A stretch of DNA of 64,000 nt from Aphelocoma coerulescens (taxonomy: Eukaryota > Chordata > Aves > Passeriformes > Corvidae). The translations under genes were made by a program, and so were the position numbers. The number at the start of each line of letters is the position of its first letter. Position 1 is the stretch's first letter. The DNA is taken from positions 26,555,967-26,619,966 of the forward strand of contig NC_091022.1 of assembly GCF_041296385.1 (NCBI RefSeq). The letters are read 5' to 3'. Shown one piece after another: positions 23,873 to 37,519 of the stretch. Under the pieces are notes generated by a model. That model did no database searches. It was not told where the DNA came from and was given only the letters and a program-made list of their open reading frames with translations.

Positions 23873-24087
23873 TATTTAATGTCTGCGTATCCTTTAATAA
23901 AGGATGTACTTTGTCATTTTAAGGTAATTGCGATTTCTCTCAGAATAAAGAGAAAAGCTCATTTCTAATGCAAGGCTGGTATGTGGCTAACTGAAATGTA
24001 AAAGGAAGAAGAGGCTTTTTTTTAAGGGTGGGGGAGAGTTAATTTCCACATTGACATTTTGGAGATACAAATGCAGAGCGAAATCCT

Positions 24088-24117
24088 GGGGGGGGGGGGT
24101 GGTTAAAAAAAAAAAAA
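24088..24117 (+). repeat. G12 run followed by A13 run
   Basis: Twelve G at 24088-24099, a short TGGTT spacer, then thirteen A at 24105-24117. Simple homopolymers, likely length-variable. Confidence 0.9.
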
Positions 24118-24410
24118 GCCTCGAGATTGGTAATTTTCTTTTTGGTGGACTGCGCAATAGGTATGGTAATTTTAAAAGAGGGTGATTTATATGAGCTTCA
24201 GTAAATGCTGCATATTGTATTTCAAAGAGTTTCCTGTCGTGACCTCATAAAAAGAGGAGGAGGCTTGTATGTGTTGCAGTGCCTAGTATATGTCGATTTT
24301 GTTGCATCGTTGGGCAGCAGCGCTGTAAGAAGGAATGTCAGCTTTTACATAACGCTCTTTTTGCTTTTGACTCTGTGAGGGGCTGTAAGGGTCCATCTTT
24401 GTGATCACAG

Positions 24411-24434
24411 ATGGAGTGGAATGGCTTGAAAATG
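24411..24434 (+). CDS. ELAVL4: ELAVL4 alternative leader exon coding MEWNGLKM
   Basis: Eight codons, ATG GAG TGG AAT GGC TTG AAA ATG, end exactly at a strong donor GTAAGT (24435-24440). MEWNGLKM is the known alternative N-terminus of HuD, followed by IISTMEPQ. The exon ends in phase 0 like the MVM leader, so the two are mutually exclusive starts for the same protein. The untranslated part lies upstream, probably within about 24250-24410. A CAG directly precedes the ATG, so use as an internal exon cannot be excluded. The start context has G at +4. Confidence 0.93.
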
Positions 24435-24555
24435 GTAAGTGAACGGGGAGAGCCTGCTCGTGGGGTTTTGTCTCGTTTCTCGTGTGCCTCGCGAATTTCT
24501 TTTGTTCAGGGCGGCGGATCGTGAGTCATAAAATAAAATTAGAGAGCCTTGTTTG

Positions 24556-24582
24556 TATATATATATATATTTTTTTTTTTTT
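24556..24582 (+). repeat. TA dinucleotide repeat plus T12
   Basis: TATATATATATATAT followed by twelve T. It lies about 120 bases into the intron after the MEWNGLKM exon. Confidence 0.9.
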
Positions 24583-24868
24583 CGGTGGGATATGTCTGCC
24601 CGTGTGTGTGCATATGTATCTGTACATCCATTTACCGTCTCTAGCAGCGATGGCACTTCACAGCGTTTCCATTGAACGTTGCGTTTCAGTTGAGCGCGGA
24701 TGGTCTCTGCTGACAGTCACGGTGTCATGGTACCGCGTGTGCCTGGCGGAGCGGGCGGCCGATGATGCCTTTTAATCTCCGTTCCTATTACACCAGCCTT
24801 AAATACAAACCTAATAATCGCCTCTAAAAATCCAGGTATCGCGTTTCCCATGGAGCCGGTGCTGTCGA

Positions 24869-24960
24869 GGATGGATGGGTGGATGGATGGGTGGATGGAT
24901 AGAAGGAAGGGTGTGTTTTTTTTGTGTCGGGGTGGGGGCTGGGGTGGTGGGGGGGGGGGG
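24869..24960 (+). repeat. GGAT tetranucleotide repeat and G-rich tract ending in G12
   Basis: GGATGGAT/GGGTGGAT units cover 24869-24900, then GGAAGG, a T run, and GGGGTGGGGG and GGGGTGG segments ending in twelve G at 24949-24960. The several G-runs in the last 40 bases could form a G-quadruplex. Confidence 0.85.
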
Positions 24961-24999
24961 AGCAGTGTTGTTTTGTGCTTTTGTAAATGCCGGGAGAAG

Positions 25000-25300
25000 T
25001 CAAAGCCATTTATGTGAAAAATAGTATTTCTATTTTTAGCCCATATTCTCCTGGCGGAGGAGCCCGGACGTGCTCGTCTCGTCCCCTCTTTTGTGCTTTT
25101 CCTTACAGATTGTGCAAAATGGCATGATCAGACACACAACTGCGGGCACCGGGGCTGTGCCGAGCGGGGCGACCCGGGTGGGGGCTGGGGCCGCCCGCAC
25201 AATACCCGGCCCTCCTGCCAGCCCCGGGATGGGGGGGCTCCTGGGACCCCCCCTTTCCCTCTAATTTAACGTTTTGCAGACTTTTGCCGCGGATATTTAT
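25000..25300 (+). promoter_or_regulatory. ELAVL4: GC-rich patch with acceptor-like site in ELAVL4 leader intron
   Basis: A strong acceptor-like tract (TTTGTGCTTTTCCTTACAG) precedes ATTGTGCAAAATGG near 25109, followed by CpG-rich sequence to about 25250. An ATG at 25124 opens MIRHTTAG and stays open into a weak GTGGGG donor-like site in phase 0. It could be an alternative leader exon or an internal promoter fragment. Splicing support is weak because of the donor. Confidence 0.25.
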
Positions 25301-28300
25301 TATAACCGGGGAAACAAAGCGACGGTCTTTTCCCATTCTTACAGGATTGTCTTTGTCTAGCTGCTTGTTTTGATGGGTGTAAAACAAATAAGATTAGACT
25401 GAGCAGCCGAACTGAAAGCGATAGCTGGGAGGAAAAGCCAATGAAAGGTTGCCGGGGAAACGAGCATAGGGGAAGCTGAGTGGGGGAGCAGGTGGCAATC
25501 ATGTGGGAATACTGCAAACAGTGTAAAAAAAAAATCTAAAAAAAAAAAAAAAGCAGGGGCTACCTCGATTATCTCTGCTGTTCTTTGTGGCAGTCACAAC
25601 TTTAATTATTCTTTATAAATAGGTGTTAATTACATTTCTGGCTCAGGCTTACAGTGATTTCTAGAAATCTGGTTTTAAGCATCTGTTCTTTCTCCTTTGC
25701 AAAAGAGGGTTATCTTTTCTTTTCCTTCCCCCTCCCTGCTGTGAAATTGTACGTGCAAAAAATTGCAAGGAATCCTGTGAGGCAGTATAAAAAAAAATGT
25801 AAATTATATTGAATGAAGTTGACAGAGGTATAATAGTGAACTCCCACAGCTGATAGCTTCTGCAAATCATTTCTTAGAATTTTCCAGCAAATGTCCCTAT
25901 GAGAACAGTAGGTAGAATGAATTTACCCTAAGCAGTGATTTTGTGTTAAGTGATATTGGTATTTTTACGAAATCAGATGGTTATATGGCAGGATAATCAG
26001 TTCAGGGGAGTTCACCATATTTTGGGGTTTAGGCGCTGAGCAGAATTTACAAAAATACTGAAATTATTCTTCTCTTCGTCTCCGGCCCCACCTTTAGCCA
26101 CAGTCTATTCTGTATCTGCTGGAGCAATATCCACTTCTAATGTCGGTCTCCTTGTGGCAACTCTACTTTTTAAACCACAGCTGTATATTTTGTTAATTGT
26201 GATGCTCTCTTAATTGTAGTGGCAGACAATAATGGGAAATAGCTGGTGGTGCTAGAAGTGTTAAAAAAGTGTAGTAGACTAGTAAGTGATAGACAGTAGC
26301 GTAAAAGATATAAAAATGTGGTTGCCCAGAAAATGCTCATCTATCACACATCAGGAGGCATAAGAAGCAAAGCAAGAATATAGAACACGCCTTTCTTTCT
26401 GTCTTCGGATTTGCAGATATTTTTACTTTATTCCTTTCTCTAGTGCAGGGTTACTTTGAATGCGAATTCAAGCAGGAATGGTAGTGCTTAGGAATAAAAA
26501 AATTAAATCCTCCTTTTAATTTGCTTTGTTTTAAGTATTGCTTCTGCTGCAGTCCTTTCTGTGAAAAAGTGATTGAATGGCCCTCTGAAAACTGCACTGC
26601 TTTACAATGTAGAGGGGAGAAAAAAATCTTGAGGGGGTGTGTGCATGTGTAAAATTCCGTATTTTACAGTCTATGCAAGAGCAGAGATGCATTCTGACAT
26701 GCATTGTAGTTGTACGTGAGAGTAAAATAATTTTTCTTCTGTCCAAAACAGAGATACTGTGTTCTAAATCTGTTAACTTAGTCATGACAATAAATAAGGA
26801 TGCCTTTATTATACACAGCTGCATTGTTTGTTTTAAGAGTCATCAGCTAGCAGTTACATTTTCATTTTCTGTTCAATTTGGTGTTTCTACAAAGATTTAA
26901 AAATAATGTAATCCTTGTTTTATGGTGCACGTGTTCCTGCCCCGATCTTCCTCTTTTCTTTGTTTTAAGATTATATTAATGAATACAGTCTGCATGTTCA
27001 TAGTGATATTTTTTCTGCCTGTAAAAGATTGCATTGTAAACCTTCCTATAGAAAAACAGCTATTAAGTTAGCAGCAATCTTAATTCTATTTCACTAATAC
27101 TAAAAGATGAAAATGTAAAGCCTCTTTCTGCTGAGACAAAAAGATACAGAAAATGTAGTTGTCCTTAGATATGACATTTTTCTTTTTTTAAAAGCTGTTA
27201 TCTTGGTGTACTAGTCAGAAAGGAGGAAATCTTACAGTTGGATATTGATGCAATGTGAATACCAGCCATCAGTTTAAAATCCTGTCCCCTTGTACTCTGC
27301 TAATCAAGTTCCCATGTTAGATACAGGGATGCCTCTCCACTGGTGACTGGCTTGGTTGCTTCCTTTGCTTTCTTCCTCTTTATTAATTTTACCTTTTTGA
27401 GCTCTCTCAAAGTGAGCCCGAGCTGTTGTGACAAAGGATGGTTACAATGAGCTGGAAGGGGTATACTTAAAAATCCCATTTGAATGGGTTTGAAATAGTC
27501 TTCATCATCTTTATTTGGTCCTGTTAAATATTGTGACTCTATTGAAAGAAAATCTGGTTGTATTAATCTTACATATATTTAATGGATTTTTTTTTTAAAT
27601 AATATCTTCTAAGTTACAGGGAATTTTTTTTTTCCCCTCAACCTTCCTACTTGGTATGCTGGGAGTGTACTAATTAAATGCAGGTTATTTTCTGTGAGTA
27701 ATTGTCATACTGTTGGTACATAACCTAGAGCCACTGCACACCCTGAGGTTTTTCAAAAGAAATAAGGTATGGTTGTGTCCTGTATTCTGGCAGGGGAATT
27801 TGGTGTCTTCTTTGGGAACTTGGACTTTGAAGATAATTTCAGCAAACAGTCCAGGCAAGAAATGGGCACTGGCAGAGAATATTGTGGTGAGAGGGGGAGA
27901 GATGCAGATAACTTGACAAATCCACTTGTCTGTTTTGGTAATCTGTGTCCACTGGACACCTCATTTACATGCCTGGACACATTAAAATGTACATTCATGT
28001 GTCTGGGGGACAGCTAACTGGATACACTCTGATGCACTGGCAAATACTGCAATGCAGTATTTTTTCAATGTCATTGGGGTTTTGGGGGAGAAGTGGGCAC
28101 AAACAGTTTTCTTGTGAGTGAGGTGATGTTAAAAAGCTTGGTACCTCTGTAAGGGATAGGCCAGATTTTGCAAAATTTTCTTATCTGTGATGGAAAGTCA
28201 CCCCTCCCCCTTGCAGTTCTCTCCTTCTCTTGCTCTTTTCCTTTCCATGTAGGATGGAGGAAGAGATGGGGTACACACATATTTTTGTGTGTGTTCATGA

Positions 28301-31300
28301 CCATGTATCTTCCCTTCCCAATTGAATGGATGTTAGGGAAAAAGCTGGGAATTGGATGCGGAGGAAGAGGGCGTTTGTGTAATGTAACGCTTCCCAGTCG
28401 TTTCTGTGTATGTCCAGTTACCAGCAGTGTAGGACTTAGAGCAACTTTAAAAGAAGGCACATTTCAATTTTCTAAGGAACTTTGTGAAGAGGAGGGCAGT
28501 GTTTCAATTCAACAAGTACAATAGATTTAATCCTAATAAAACATGTTCAAAGGGTACCTGTACCTCGCCTTAGCCTTTGGGTGCATTTAACCATTTGAGA
28601 TAATGTAAAGGGAAGATGTTGGAGAAATAGATACTTAGAGACTGCTTGCTTGTTTTTTCCCCTCAAATGATCAGTCTTTACTTTTTTAAATACTAGAATA
28701 TTTTAGGTGTAGGGGGCTTTTTTAGGTCACTAGCTTTACAGCAAGAAGAAGAAAGGAGGGAGAAAAGGTCTCAATGTGTCAGAGGCAGTAATTGTATAAA
28801 ATTAGCCATCTAGAAAAGGCAGGAAAGGCTTGGAGGAAAGAAGGAGGCACTAATATGTGAAGCAGCACTGTGCTAGTTGGGGAGATAATGAGTGATAAAT
28901 TTGAACTGGTGCAGTGGTGTGATGCCCATTAATTTCTCAGAACCTTGACTTTGCAGGTTTGTTACACTGTTGTTCACACCTTTAATTATAACTAGTTTTG
29001 GATGATAGCTTGGGGCACTGAAGATGAGACCTTTTTTTGTTGTTTACTCATTTAAATATTCAGGGTTTGCAATAGCATTGGAACATTAGTGTTAGAAATT
29101 AAATACTCTCAGATGAGATTATAATAAGAATGCTGTTAATTCTTGGGACTGCCTAACATTGTCTTATTTGTAGCATTTACGCTGCTTGCATGAATTCATT
29201 AAGAATTAGCTCGGTAGTGTTAGGTTAAGCTTTATTTTCTGTAGTGAAAATCTATGTTCCCTGATGGAGCTTCTGATGCATTATTGCTTCTTTAGAGCCC
29301 CAAAATGTAGGGAGGAAGCGGAGAGCCCATCTTACCTATTGTTCTACCCTTGACAGTGTCTTACGTGAGGACTTTCACCTCAGTGGCTAAGAAAATCTTG
29401 TACAAGTAAGGAAATGCTGAGAAGAATTCGGAATCGTTAATTAAATGGGGAGAAAAGACAGAATATTAAAAAAAATTTAAGTAAAACAAAGGGATAGCTA
29501 AACCTTTGTGTGTCCTCTCTGGAAATGAGATGTAGTTGCACAGTAAGATACGAACCTGGCTTTGACAATATTTAGAGGCACGATGTATATAAAATGCTGT
29601 AGTACGCCTTTGTTGCTAAGGCACGCACAATTGCGTCAGCAGTGCTGTTGTGATGGGAAATAATTTGTCCTTGAATTCTGGGGGTAAAAAAGCTTTCATT
29701 TATTTTATTCTTTTAAAATTAAACTTCTCTAATTGCTGTAAAATTCTGTATACATTGCTGCTGGTAGTCTTCCCAGCCTGGAGAAGTGCGCCAGCATTTT
29801 CCGGAGTCAGGGCGGTGGCATTTGGTGGCTTCGGAGCGTTCAGAACCCTTGGAGGTGAGGGTGGTGCGATAACGTGTGTTTGTTTCAAAGCAGACACCAG
29901 TGACTATGGGAGGTGGCTCTCGCTTGCAGTGCTTCGAGAAGGTTCCACCCGTAACGCGTCTGTGCCCACGTAAGTGATGTTGGTGTTGGCAGAGGGCAGC
30001 AATGCCACTGGAGCCTTTCCAGTAGCGCGAGTCCTTCAGATCCAGCCGCGCACCCGGCGGCGTTCAGCAAGCCGTGGAAGGAAAACCAAACCGCTTCCCT
30101 GGGTTTTCGCTTCCTGAGGGACATTTGGTGAGAAGGTCCCACCTGATCTCCATGTAGAGGCCCCAAAAGGTTGCTGCTGGAGCAGGTAACTGTGCCCTGG
30201 TCCTACCTGTTGGCCTGTAATTGCATGCACTTCCCTTTGGAGAGGCTGCGTGGTTTCCTGAGCACTGCCAAGTATTTTCTCCCAGGTTGAGTGCTGTTGA
30301 AAAGCCTTTGTAGGGACGTGATGGATGAGGGACGCGTGTCCTTCTTGCTTTTCTTCCTTTTAAGAATCTCTCATGGTTGTATTCTGGAAAACCAGCAAAG
30401 ACAGCAGTTTACTCGTAATTTATAATTTAAGGTAGAACTGCCTCCTCTTGTAATGTTATGTCTAATTGCCCAGCAATGACACAGAATTTCGGATCCTGAC
30501 TCTGCTCCTGCTCGTCAGGACAGTTGCCAGAAGTCCATATTTCCCTACTGCTCTTAACAGCAAAACTGATATTTGTGAGTTTGAGAATTATTATTGCTAG
30601 ACTGAACTTCATTGGAAGGTTTCACATTGGGGATTTTTTTATTTAGTACATGGATTAATTAGGACTTGATGTCTATGAAGTACTTGGTGTGTGTGGAAGT
30701 CAACCTGGTTTTAGTAGATCTGGTTAGAGAGGGTCATAAAAACTACATGGGCAAAATACTAACAAACCTTTTTAATGAGTTGAATGCTAATCTGCAGGGG
30801 AGGCCAGGCCTTTTCTCAGTCCCCTTCAGTTGATATGTAGACTCCCATAGTCAGCAGCAGTTTAATGTTAGATAATATGAAATTCATGACTCAACGGCAT
30901 GAAATAACCCATATTTAAGTCACTACACTGTGGTGGAGTGTTAACGCATTCTGTTTTGGGGATCAGAGGTATTTGGGGTATTTGGTTTTCTGCCTGCTTA
31001 AAGGGTTTATAAATGTGACTGTTAGTTTCAATACTTGTATTAATCTTCTGTTGGTCCTTTGTGATCTTTGAATGGGGGTCAGTGACTTTTTGCTTTACTA
31101 TGTGTGGAAGAACTTGTGGGCAAAGATGTTATTTCTGTAAAGCAGAAGGCACAGTCACGACTCCGTAGAAGTAATAATGTATGTAAATAAATGCTTCTTA
31201 AATAAAAATAGTTCTAATATGTCTTTGTTCCAAATGAAGTTACCGGCAGTAGATGAGTAGGGGGAAGTTGATTTTTAGCAGAAAGCATGAATGCTGGAAA

Positions 31301-34300
31301 TTCTTCCTAATATGCCTGTGCCAGCTATACTGTGACAATGTTGCTGTCGATTGCCTTCCTGTGAGAGCAGCTGTTCAGGGAATTAAACTCTTTGCTTGAT
31401 GCAGAGGGTCCTGAAAAATTCAGTGTGCAGCTACGGTGGTGGCTGGGGCCATTTTTAGTGTGGCCATTGGTAGGAACTAACTCCATGATCCAGCACAGTA
31501 GCATATTGTTCTTTAGACTAAGTGGGCCAGGACAAAATTATCATTCTGTATTTCGTGTGCTCTGCGAGAGATTCCAGAGAGCACTTCAGAATTTGACATT
31601 GTGTTTGATAATTTATAGAGCACAGTTTATATTTAACTGTAGACATGCTAATCTAGGGAAAAAGAGTAGTATATTTTTAGAATCCTTTTTTATTGTCTGC
31701 GCTTGTCATCACCCAACTACTGAAAGAAGTGCTCGCAAATGTAAAGGCTCGGATAGAAATTGAGTTTAATTTCCATCGTTAGTCTTTGCTAAGTGCAAAA
31801 GTGAACATTATTTGTGTGATGTTCTTTGTGGTGATTAAGGAGCTTTGCAGCTGTACGTAGCCACTGTGGCCACTGGAGGAGCCACGTTCTCCTCCAGCAT
31901 TTCAGCACCAGGCTGGATCAGGACACTTGGGCTGAGTGGCTTTGTGGCCAGGGTGCTTAGGTGATGTTGTAGTAGTTCTAATAATGACAGTGTCACTTTT
32001 GTCACCAACTTATTTGAGGTGAAATTGGTGGAAGTGGATCCAGCTCCAGGTTTAAAGCACCTGCCTGTGGCTGCTGTGTGTTGTAAGGAAAGCGTAGCCA
32101 ATAGAGGACAGTAACTTGGTTGGTGGTTTGACTCTTTTAATGCTCAGGCATTAGTCATGTGTGTTTAGGCTCTTAGGACAGTTCTCCCTGCTGATCTCTA
32201 ATAGTGGCTGTCGTATTTCCAGTTGTGTTTTGATATCTAAGTGAAATGTAATGGATGGAGTTTGGAGTCAGGACAGCCGTGGTGGTCTCGGTTCCCTCCT
32301 GTCCCCAAGCACCTGTAGCTCAATAGGGGCTAAGCTTGGCTCCTGTTGAGTGCTTGAGCAGAATTGTTTTAACCAGGGCATTGTTATCCGTGAGGTCTGC
32401 TCACCTTTTTAAGAGGGGTTTTGGTACATTTTTAATTTCTTGGTGTTCAGGGTGTGTTTATTTACCTTTGTGAAAGAAGGTGGTTGGTTTGGCCTGTGGT
32501 GTGCTTCTCTTCTGTAGTACAGAGATTATTAATAGAGTTTGTCTAGGATAAACCATGAGGATCTGTTGGCCTGACCTGTGACAGATCTGTACTTGATATT
32601 TTGTCCTTTATTGATGAATAATATATTACTAAGCTATAATAATGGGTCTTTGAGCTTAGCATAGATGCTTTCATGCATGAGATGGTTTGAATTTAAGCAT
32701 TTCTGAGATATCCCATGCAATACTTTAAAACTTACACTCACTTAAACCATTTTGTAGGTAGTTGTTTTGTGAGACCATCAGAGTAAACAGCTGCCTCTGC
32801 TTACTCAAAGGTGATTTCTGCTTGTTTTGCTCCCAGAAATTTCTCAAGTTTACAATTTCTATTATCTGCTCACTATCTTTAAGATGGTGATGGCAATATT
32901 ATTTTCAGTAATTCATGTAACTTGTCTACCATAGGTATGTTACAGAAGTAAGAATGCCAGTGTTTCATGAGAAGGTTATTTCCACAAGCAATATTAGTAT
33001 GGTACAGAGCTGTAGGCTAACAGGTACATTGTGGAAAAGATGTAAATTTATTTTTTTATTACTAATCCAGTTAAGTTTTAAGAGAAATACAGTTAGCTTG
33101 CAGCAGGCAAACATTTCTAACGATGGCGATAGGACTTAGCTGAACATCATAGTTTCTATTTTGGAGTCTGTCTCGCTTAGACCTGCAAGCTGCAGTATCC
33201 ATAGAGATGCTGTTGCCAGCAGCTGAGATGTACACATGTTGATTAGTGTTTCCTAATTGCATTTAGCAGTGTGTCTTCATTAAGGTCCTGTTGAGGACAG
33301 AGCCTTAAAACATCTTGGTTGGGGCATGTGTTTTGTTAAGCCATCCATTCCTGCTTAATATAAGCTTGTCTTTGCATGAAAAATATAAGGGCAACATTTT
33401 CAGAAGAGTTTATGGCTTAGGAGCTGAAAATCCTATTGCAGTGAACATTAATGAATCTTAAATTGCTTAAGGGCTTCTAAAAATTGTAGTTTTTTGTCTC
33501 TAGAACTTCAGTAGAAATAACAGCAGTGGGGGGTTGGATGTTCCTAGGCTTCACGGAGAGCCTGCGCTGTCCTTGCTTTGCTTTGCCTTCTGGTAAGTAG
33601 TTGTTTTTAGGTTTCAGTATGGCTCATAACACAGGTTTCACTGCCTAAACTCCTGGGTTGCAAATTATTCTAGATTATTTTCTTAAAGGGAAAAAACACA
33701 AAGTGGAATTGTGACAGGTCTACAGCAGCTGAAGACTTGCAGCTGTCTGCTTCGTACATGAACATGTATGTCCCTGTGGGAATCTGTGCGTCAGTACACA
33801 GTGCTACATGCATATTCCCAAGGCAGTAATACAATTCAGTTACAGATTAGTAATGTATAACTCAATAATAGAGTCAGTAAACCAAACAAGTAAGTAGTGA
33901 TTAGGAAACAAAATTGAGCTAAAAATAAAATTCAGAAAGTAACCAGAAATATGAAAAGACTCTTTTTAATTTCCTTTGCTTTTATTTTAGTGTGGTTTCA
34001 GGCTGCATGTCCTTCTGGACTGAGAATCTTAGATGTTGATCTTAACTGTGATCTTACTGTCCAGTATGTAGGCTTTTGAAAGACCCTCTTCAGTCTTCCA
34101 GGGTTTTCCTCATGTACTTAGTGCTTTTGGTGGTGTATCTTTTTTTATCACCCTCTTAACACAGCTTTCAAATATGGTTTCTGTTGCAGTTACTGGGAGA
34201 TCTCTTGCCTTTGTGGTATCAGTCTAATGAACTGTAGCTCATGGAGAAAGAGGATGTTTTCATCAAATTTTGGCTTGGAGTGTCAATCAAAGAAAGATCT

Positions 34301-37300
34301 TTTTGCTGAGATTTGTTTTTTTGGACTCCTTTAGCCCTCCTGTGCATTTTGAGAGAACAAGTAGTAGCCTCAGTGAAAAGCCAGGAGGGAGTAAGAAGCA
34401 GTCTAGAATGATGAAATAACTAAAATAAAGCTCTTGTAAAACTTCAGGCACAAGGTTGCCTGGTATGAATTTGGCAGAAGTAGAAGTGTGATTGAAGAAG
34501 GAAATAGATGTACCTTCAGAACTGAAAGCCTGACCATGTTGCCTTTATTTCAGTTCAAAAATAGTGCAGACCTTTGAGCAGAGGCGGCTGGTGACCCCCA
34601 GAGATGCGGGTGGGCAGGAGCCTTTGATTTCCGTGTCCCAGGACAGAAGTAGGACATCTCCCTGCCACCAGCCTTTGTTGCTGCAGTCTGTGGCTTTTAG
34701 GGTTGTAAGGGTTTTTAACCTGAGCTGGTTGGGTAATGCATCTAATAGACAGGACACATCCATTTTCCTCCTTGGAGTTTATGGTGATGGCTTTCTCCAC
34801 AGCTGTGTTCCAGAGGGGTGTTGGAATGCTGTGAAATCAAGACTGTGTTTTCCCATATCTTCATTGTGTGAATTGTGTTTAATGGTAGAAGTTATCATAA
34901 ACCCTAGTGAAACAATTCTAAAAAAAGAAGGGGCTAACTGGCTGTCATTCCAAAAGCCAGTTTGTCTTAATGAAAAGTATGAGCGTGATCCAGGGATGGA
35001 AGGGAACTTTGGGCCCATCACGTATTCCACCAGTTTCTTCCTCACCATTTCCCAAGTGCTGTTGCTGTGGACTTTAATAAGATATTGGGAGAACGCTGAA
35101 GAATAGAGCTGGACACCTCTGAGGTTTCCAACAGGCATCATTTCCCCATAGTCTTTGCAAGAGGTAAGGAAGAAGCTGGAAATAGTTGAACGTAAAGCTT
35201 AGTAGAAGTTCATAAAGAACCTCACGTTTTGTGAGTTGAGGTAATGCACAAAACAGAGCTATAATTATATTCTGCTTCTGGACAAAACATTGTTGTCCTT
35301 ACAAATGTGCTGTGCTTCCCAGAAACTGCTGTGCATGGAGTGCTTGTCTATGCACCTGCTCCCCAGTCCTGTGTTTCCTCTGAGCTTTGCAGAGTGCTGA
35401 GCTGTATGAATGATAATTGTAGTTCTCCTCCTCCAATTTCTTACCCCCAGAGTACCTGCATGAAGAGTAAGAGATTATGCAAAGTGTGTGCTATGGTGTC
35501 TTTGTTCGTATCTTTAGTGTAGCTATTGGATGTGTAGTTCCAGGAGTGTTTTCCCCTACTGCTCAACTAGTAGTTACTGATGTCGAAATAGTTGCAACTT
35601 ATTTTGATGTCTGCTTCTTTCCCCTACTCATTCCCTTTTGTTCTTAAAATCAAATGCAAAACTGTAGAGCCCGTATTTCATGGGAACACAAGACATTTAT
35701 CTGAAAGTCTCAAAAAAATGCAGTTTGGTGCATCATTATACTGGTTTTCTTTTTTTGATAAGGTTGTTAGGAGTTGTACCTTATCATTGGGCTGGGTTTG
35801 AGGATAGGGTGCTGCATTATGGGGCTGTCACAGCTTACTGTCAAACTTTAGCAGCTTGCCTAGATGCTTTCATCTGGTTTGATTTTTTGTTTTTTCCCAC
35901 TTCTGCAAAATCTGGAATAAAAAATAACAGGTTTCGCCTTTCTGCTTTTTGTCACTGTGTTGGTAGAGCAGCAGTCCCTGCCTTACTGCCCATTTGTACA
36001 GCACAACTTGGTGCTGCTATGGGTTATGTCCTTCAGGCACTGCTGTGATAAGTAATATTGCCAATAAACCTTGCATTGCTTTCACTGAAGATTGGGGACA
36101 GAATATTTTGTTTTAGTATATTCATGCAAAAGCCTGTAATGGACTGGTTCAGGATAAATTTAGCTATTAAAGAAAATAATTTTCTCCTTTATTTGAACTG
36201 AGGCTTTCATCTTAAAATTAATGCATTTGTTGTCTTCTCCATTTGGATCATTTGTGTGCTCTGTACAATTATTGTGGCACCCATAAATGTGAATTTGCTG
36301 AAAATGTTTGAATGCCATTTCAACCTGAGTGCAGCACACTCTGAAAGCGAGTTAAAACGGCTGTATCTGTGCCATGAGAGTCAGAGATTGCTAGTTTTCT
36401 GAGTTGAGACTTTCAGCTATATCTATATTTAAAATATATTTAATGTGACTTTTACTCCAAGGAAGGTAAAGATGTAGCATGTAGAAGTGCATGTGAGTGG
36501 GGAGCATGTCAAAATACAGAGGGTTAGATAATGATTTGTTTCTGGGATATTGATTTGCCTCTAGGCAGACAGACTAAAAAGCTTCATTTTCCTCTTTTAT
36601 TTCATGTTCATGATGTATTTATTCGGTAAATAATAGCAAAGTCTAGTTGTGCAGTACATAAGCTTTAATAAAAATGTAATTGACAGTGAAATCTGACAGT
36701 TGTGTTATAGTTAAGAGAATCTGTACTGGAGCTGCACACAGAGCATTGTTTGCCTCTCCTGAGGTCACCTTAGAAAAAAGCCCATGTGAGGTACAGGTGC
36801 ACCTGCTTTTTGCTCTGGCTGCAGTTGTGGTTTTGAACCAAGGAAGGCTTAAAATCACTTCATGTTCTTTTTCTTTAACACTCCTATGGGAAGGTGACAT
36901 GATGTGTCCTGAACATTTTGTGATCCAGTGCCTCATTCTACAAAAATGTGCTGAATCCCCATGGAATGAGTAGCAGTGGGCACTCATTTTAAAGTGGGGT
37001 GGGTTTGTGCAGTGGCTGGAACAGGGCTGAGGGACCTGGATGTGTTTGTGTTCCACTCCATAGCCATGGACCAACCTCCTGGCTTTGGCATGGCTATTCA
37101 TGGCTCAGCAGATGGCCAGGCTGTGGATGGATTGGTCAGGCAGCTCCTGTAAATGGGGTTTTTCTCACCTGCAGCAAAGTTCTAGGGGAACAGAGACTTG
37201 TACTGTGCTGACTTCCATTCAAAAGAGCAGATATGCAGGGAGTTAAAGCCTGATTCTCATTGTATGAGGAAAACCTTTGTGAATCTACATTTATTTTGAG

Positions 37301-37519
37301 AGGTTTTGTTTGTTTCTTCTTTTGTCATCGTTTCTCGTGAGATGGCTGTGGGACCTCTGCCATGGCACCATTTGTTTTCAGTTGTAAAAGCAAACAACTT
37401 GCAATGCTAATCAAAGAGCTTTTTTAGATAAAGTAAGAGCTTTGCATTATTTATCTAAACTCTTTTTTATGGGAGAATGTTCTGAGTTTGTTCATTAATG
37501 AACACTTAGAAATAATATA

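Noticed and set aside
34564..35106. 180-codon + strand open frame, among the longest in the window
   Set aside because: No recognisable domain, no promoter, and no splice or poly(A) context; it overlaps an equally open - strand frame (34779-35141). Probably chance, though a search of the peptide would settle it.
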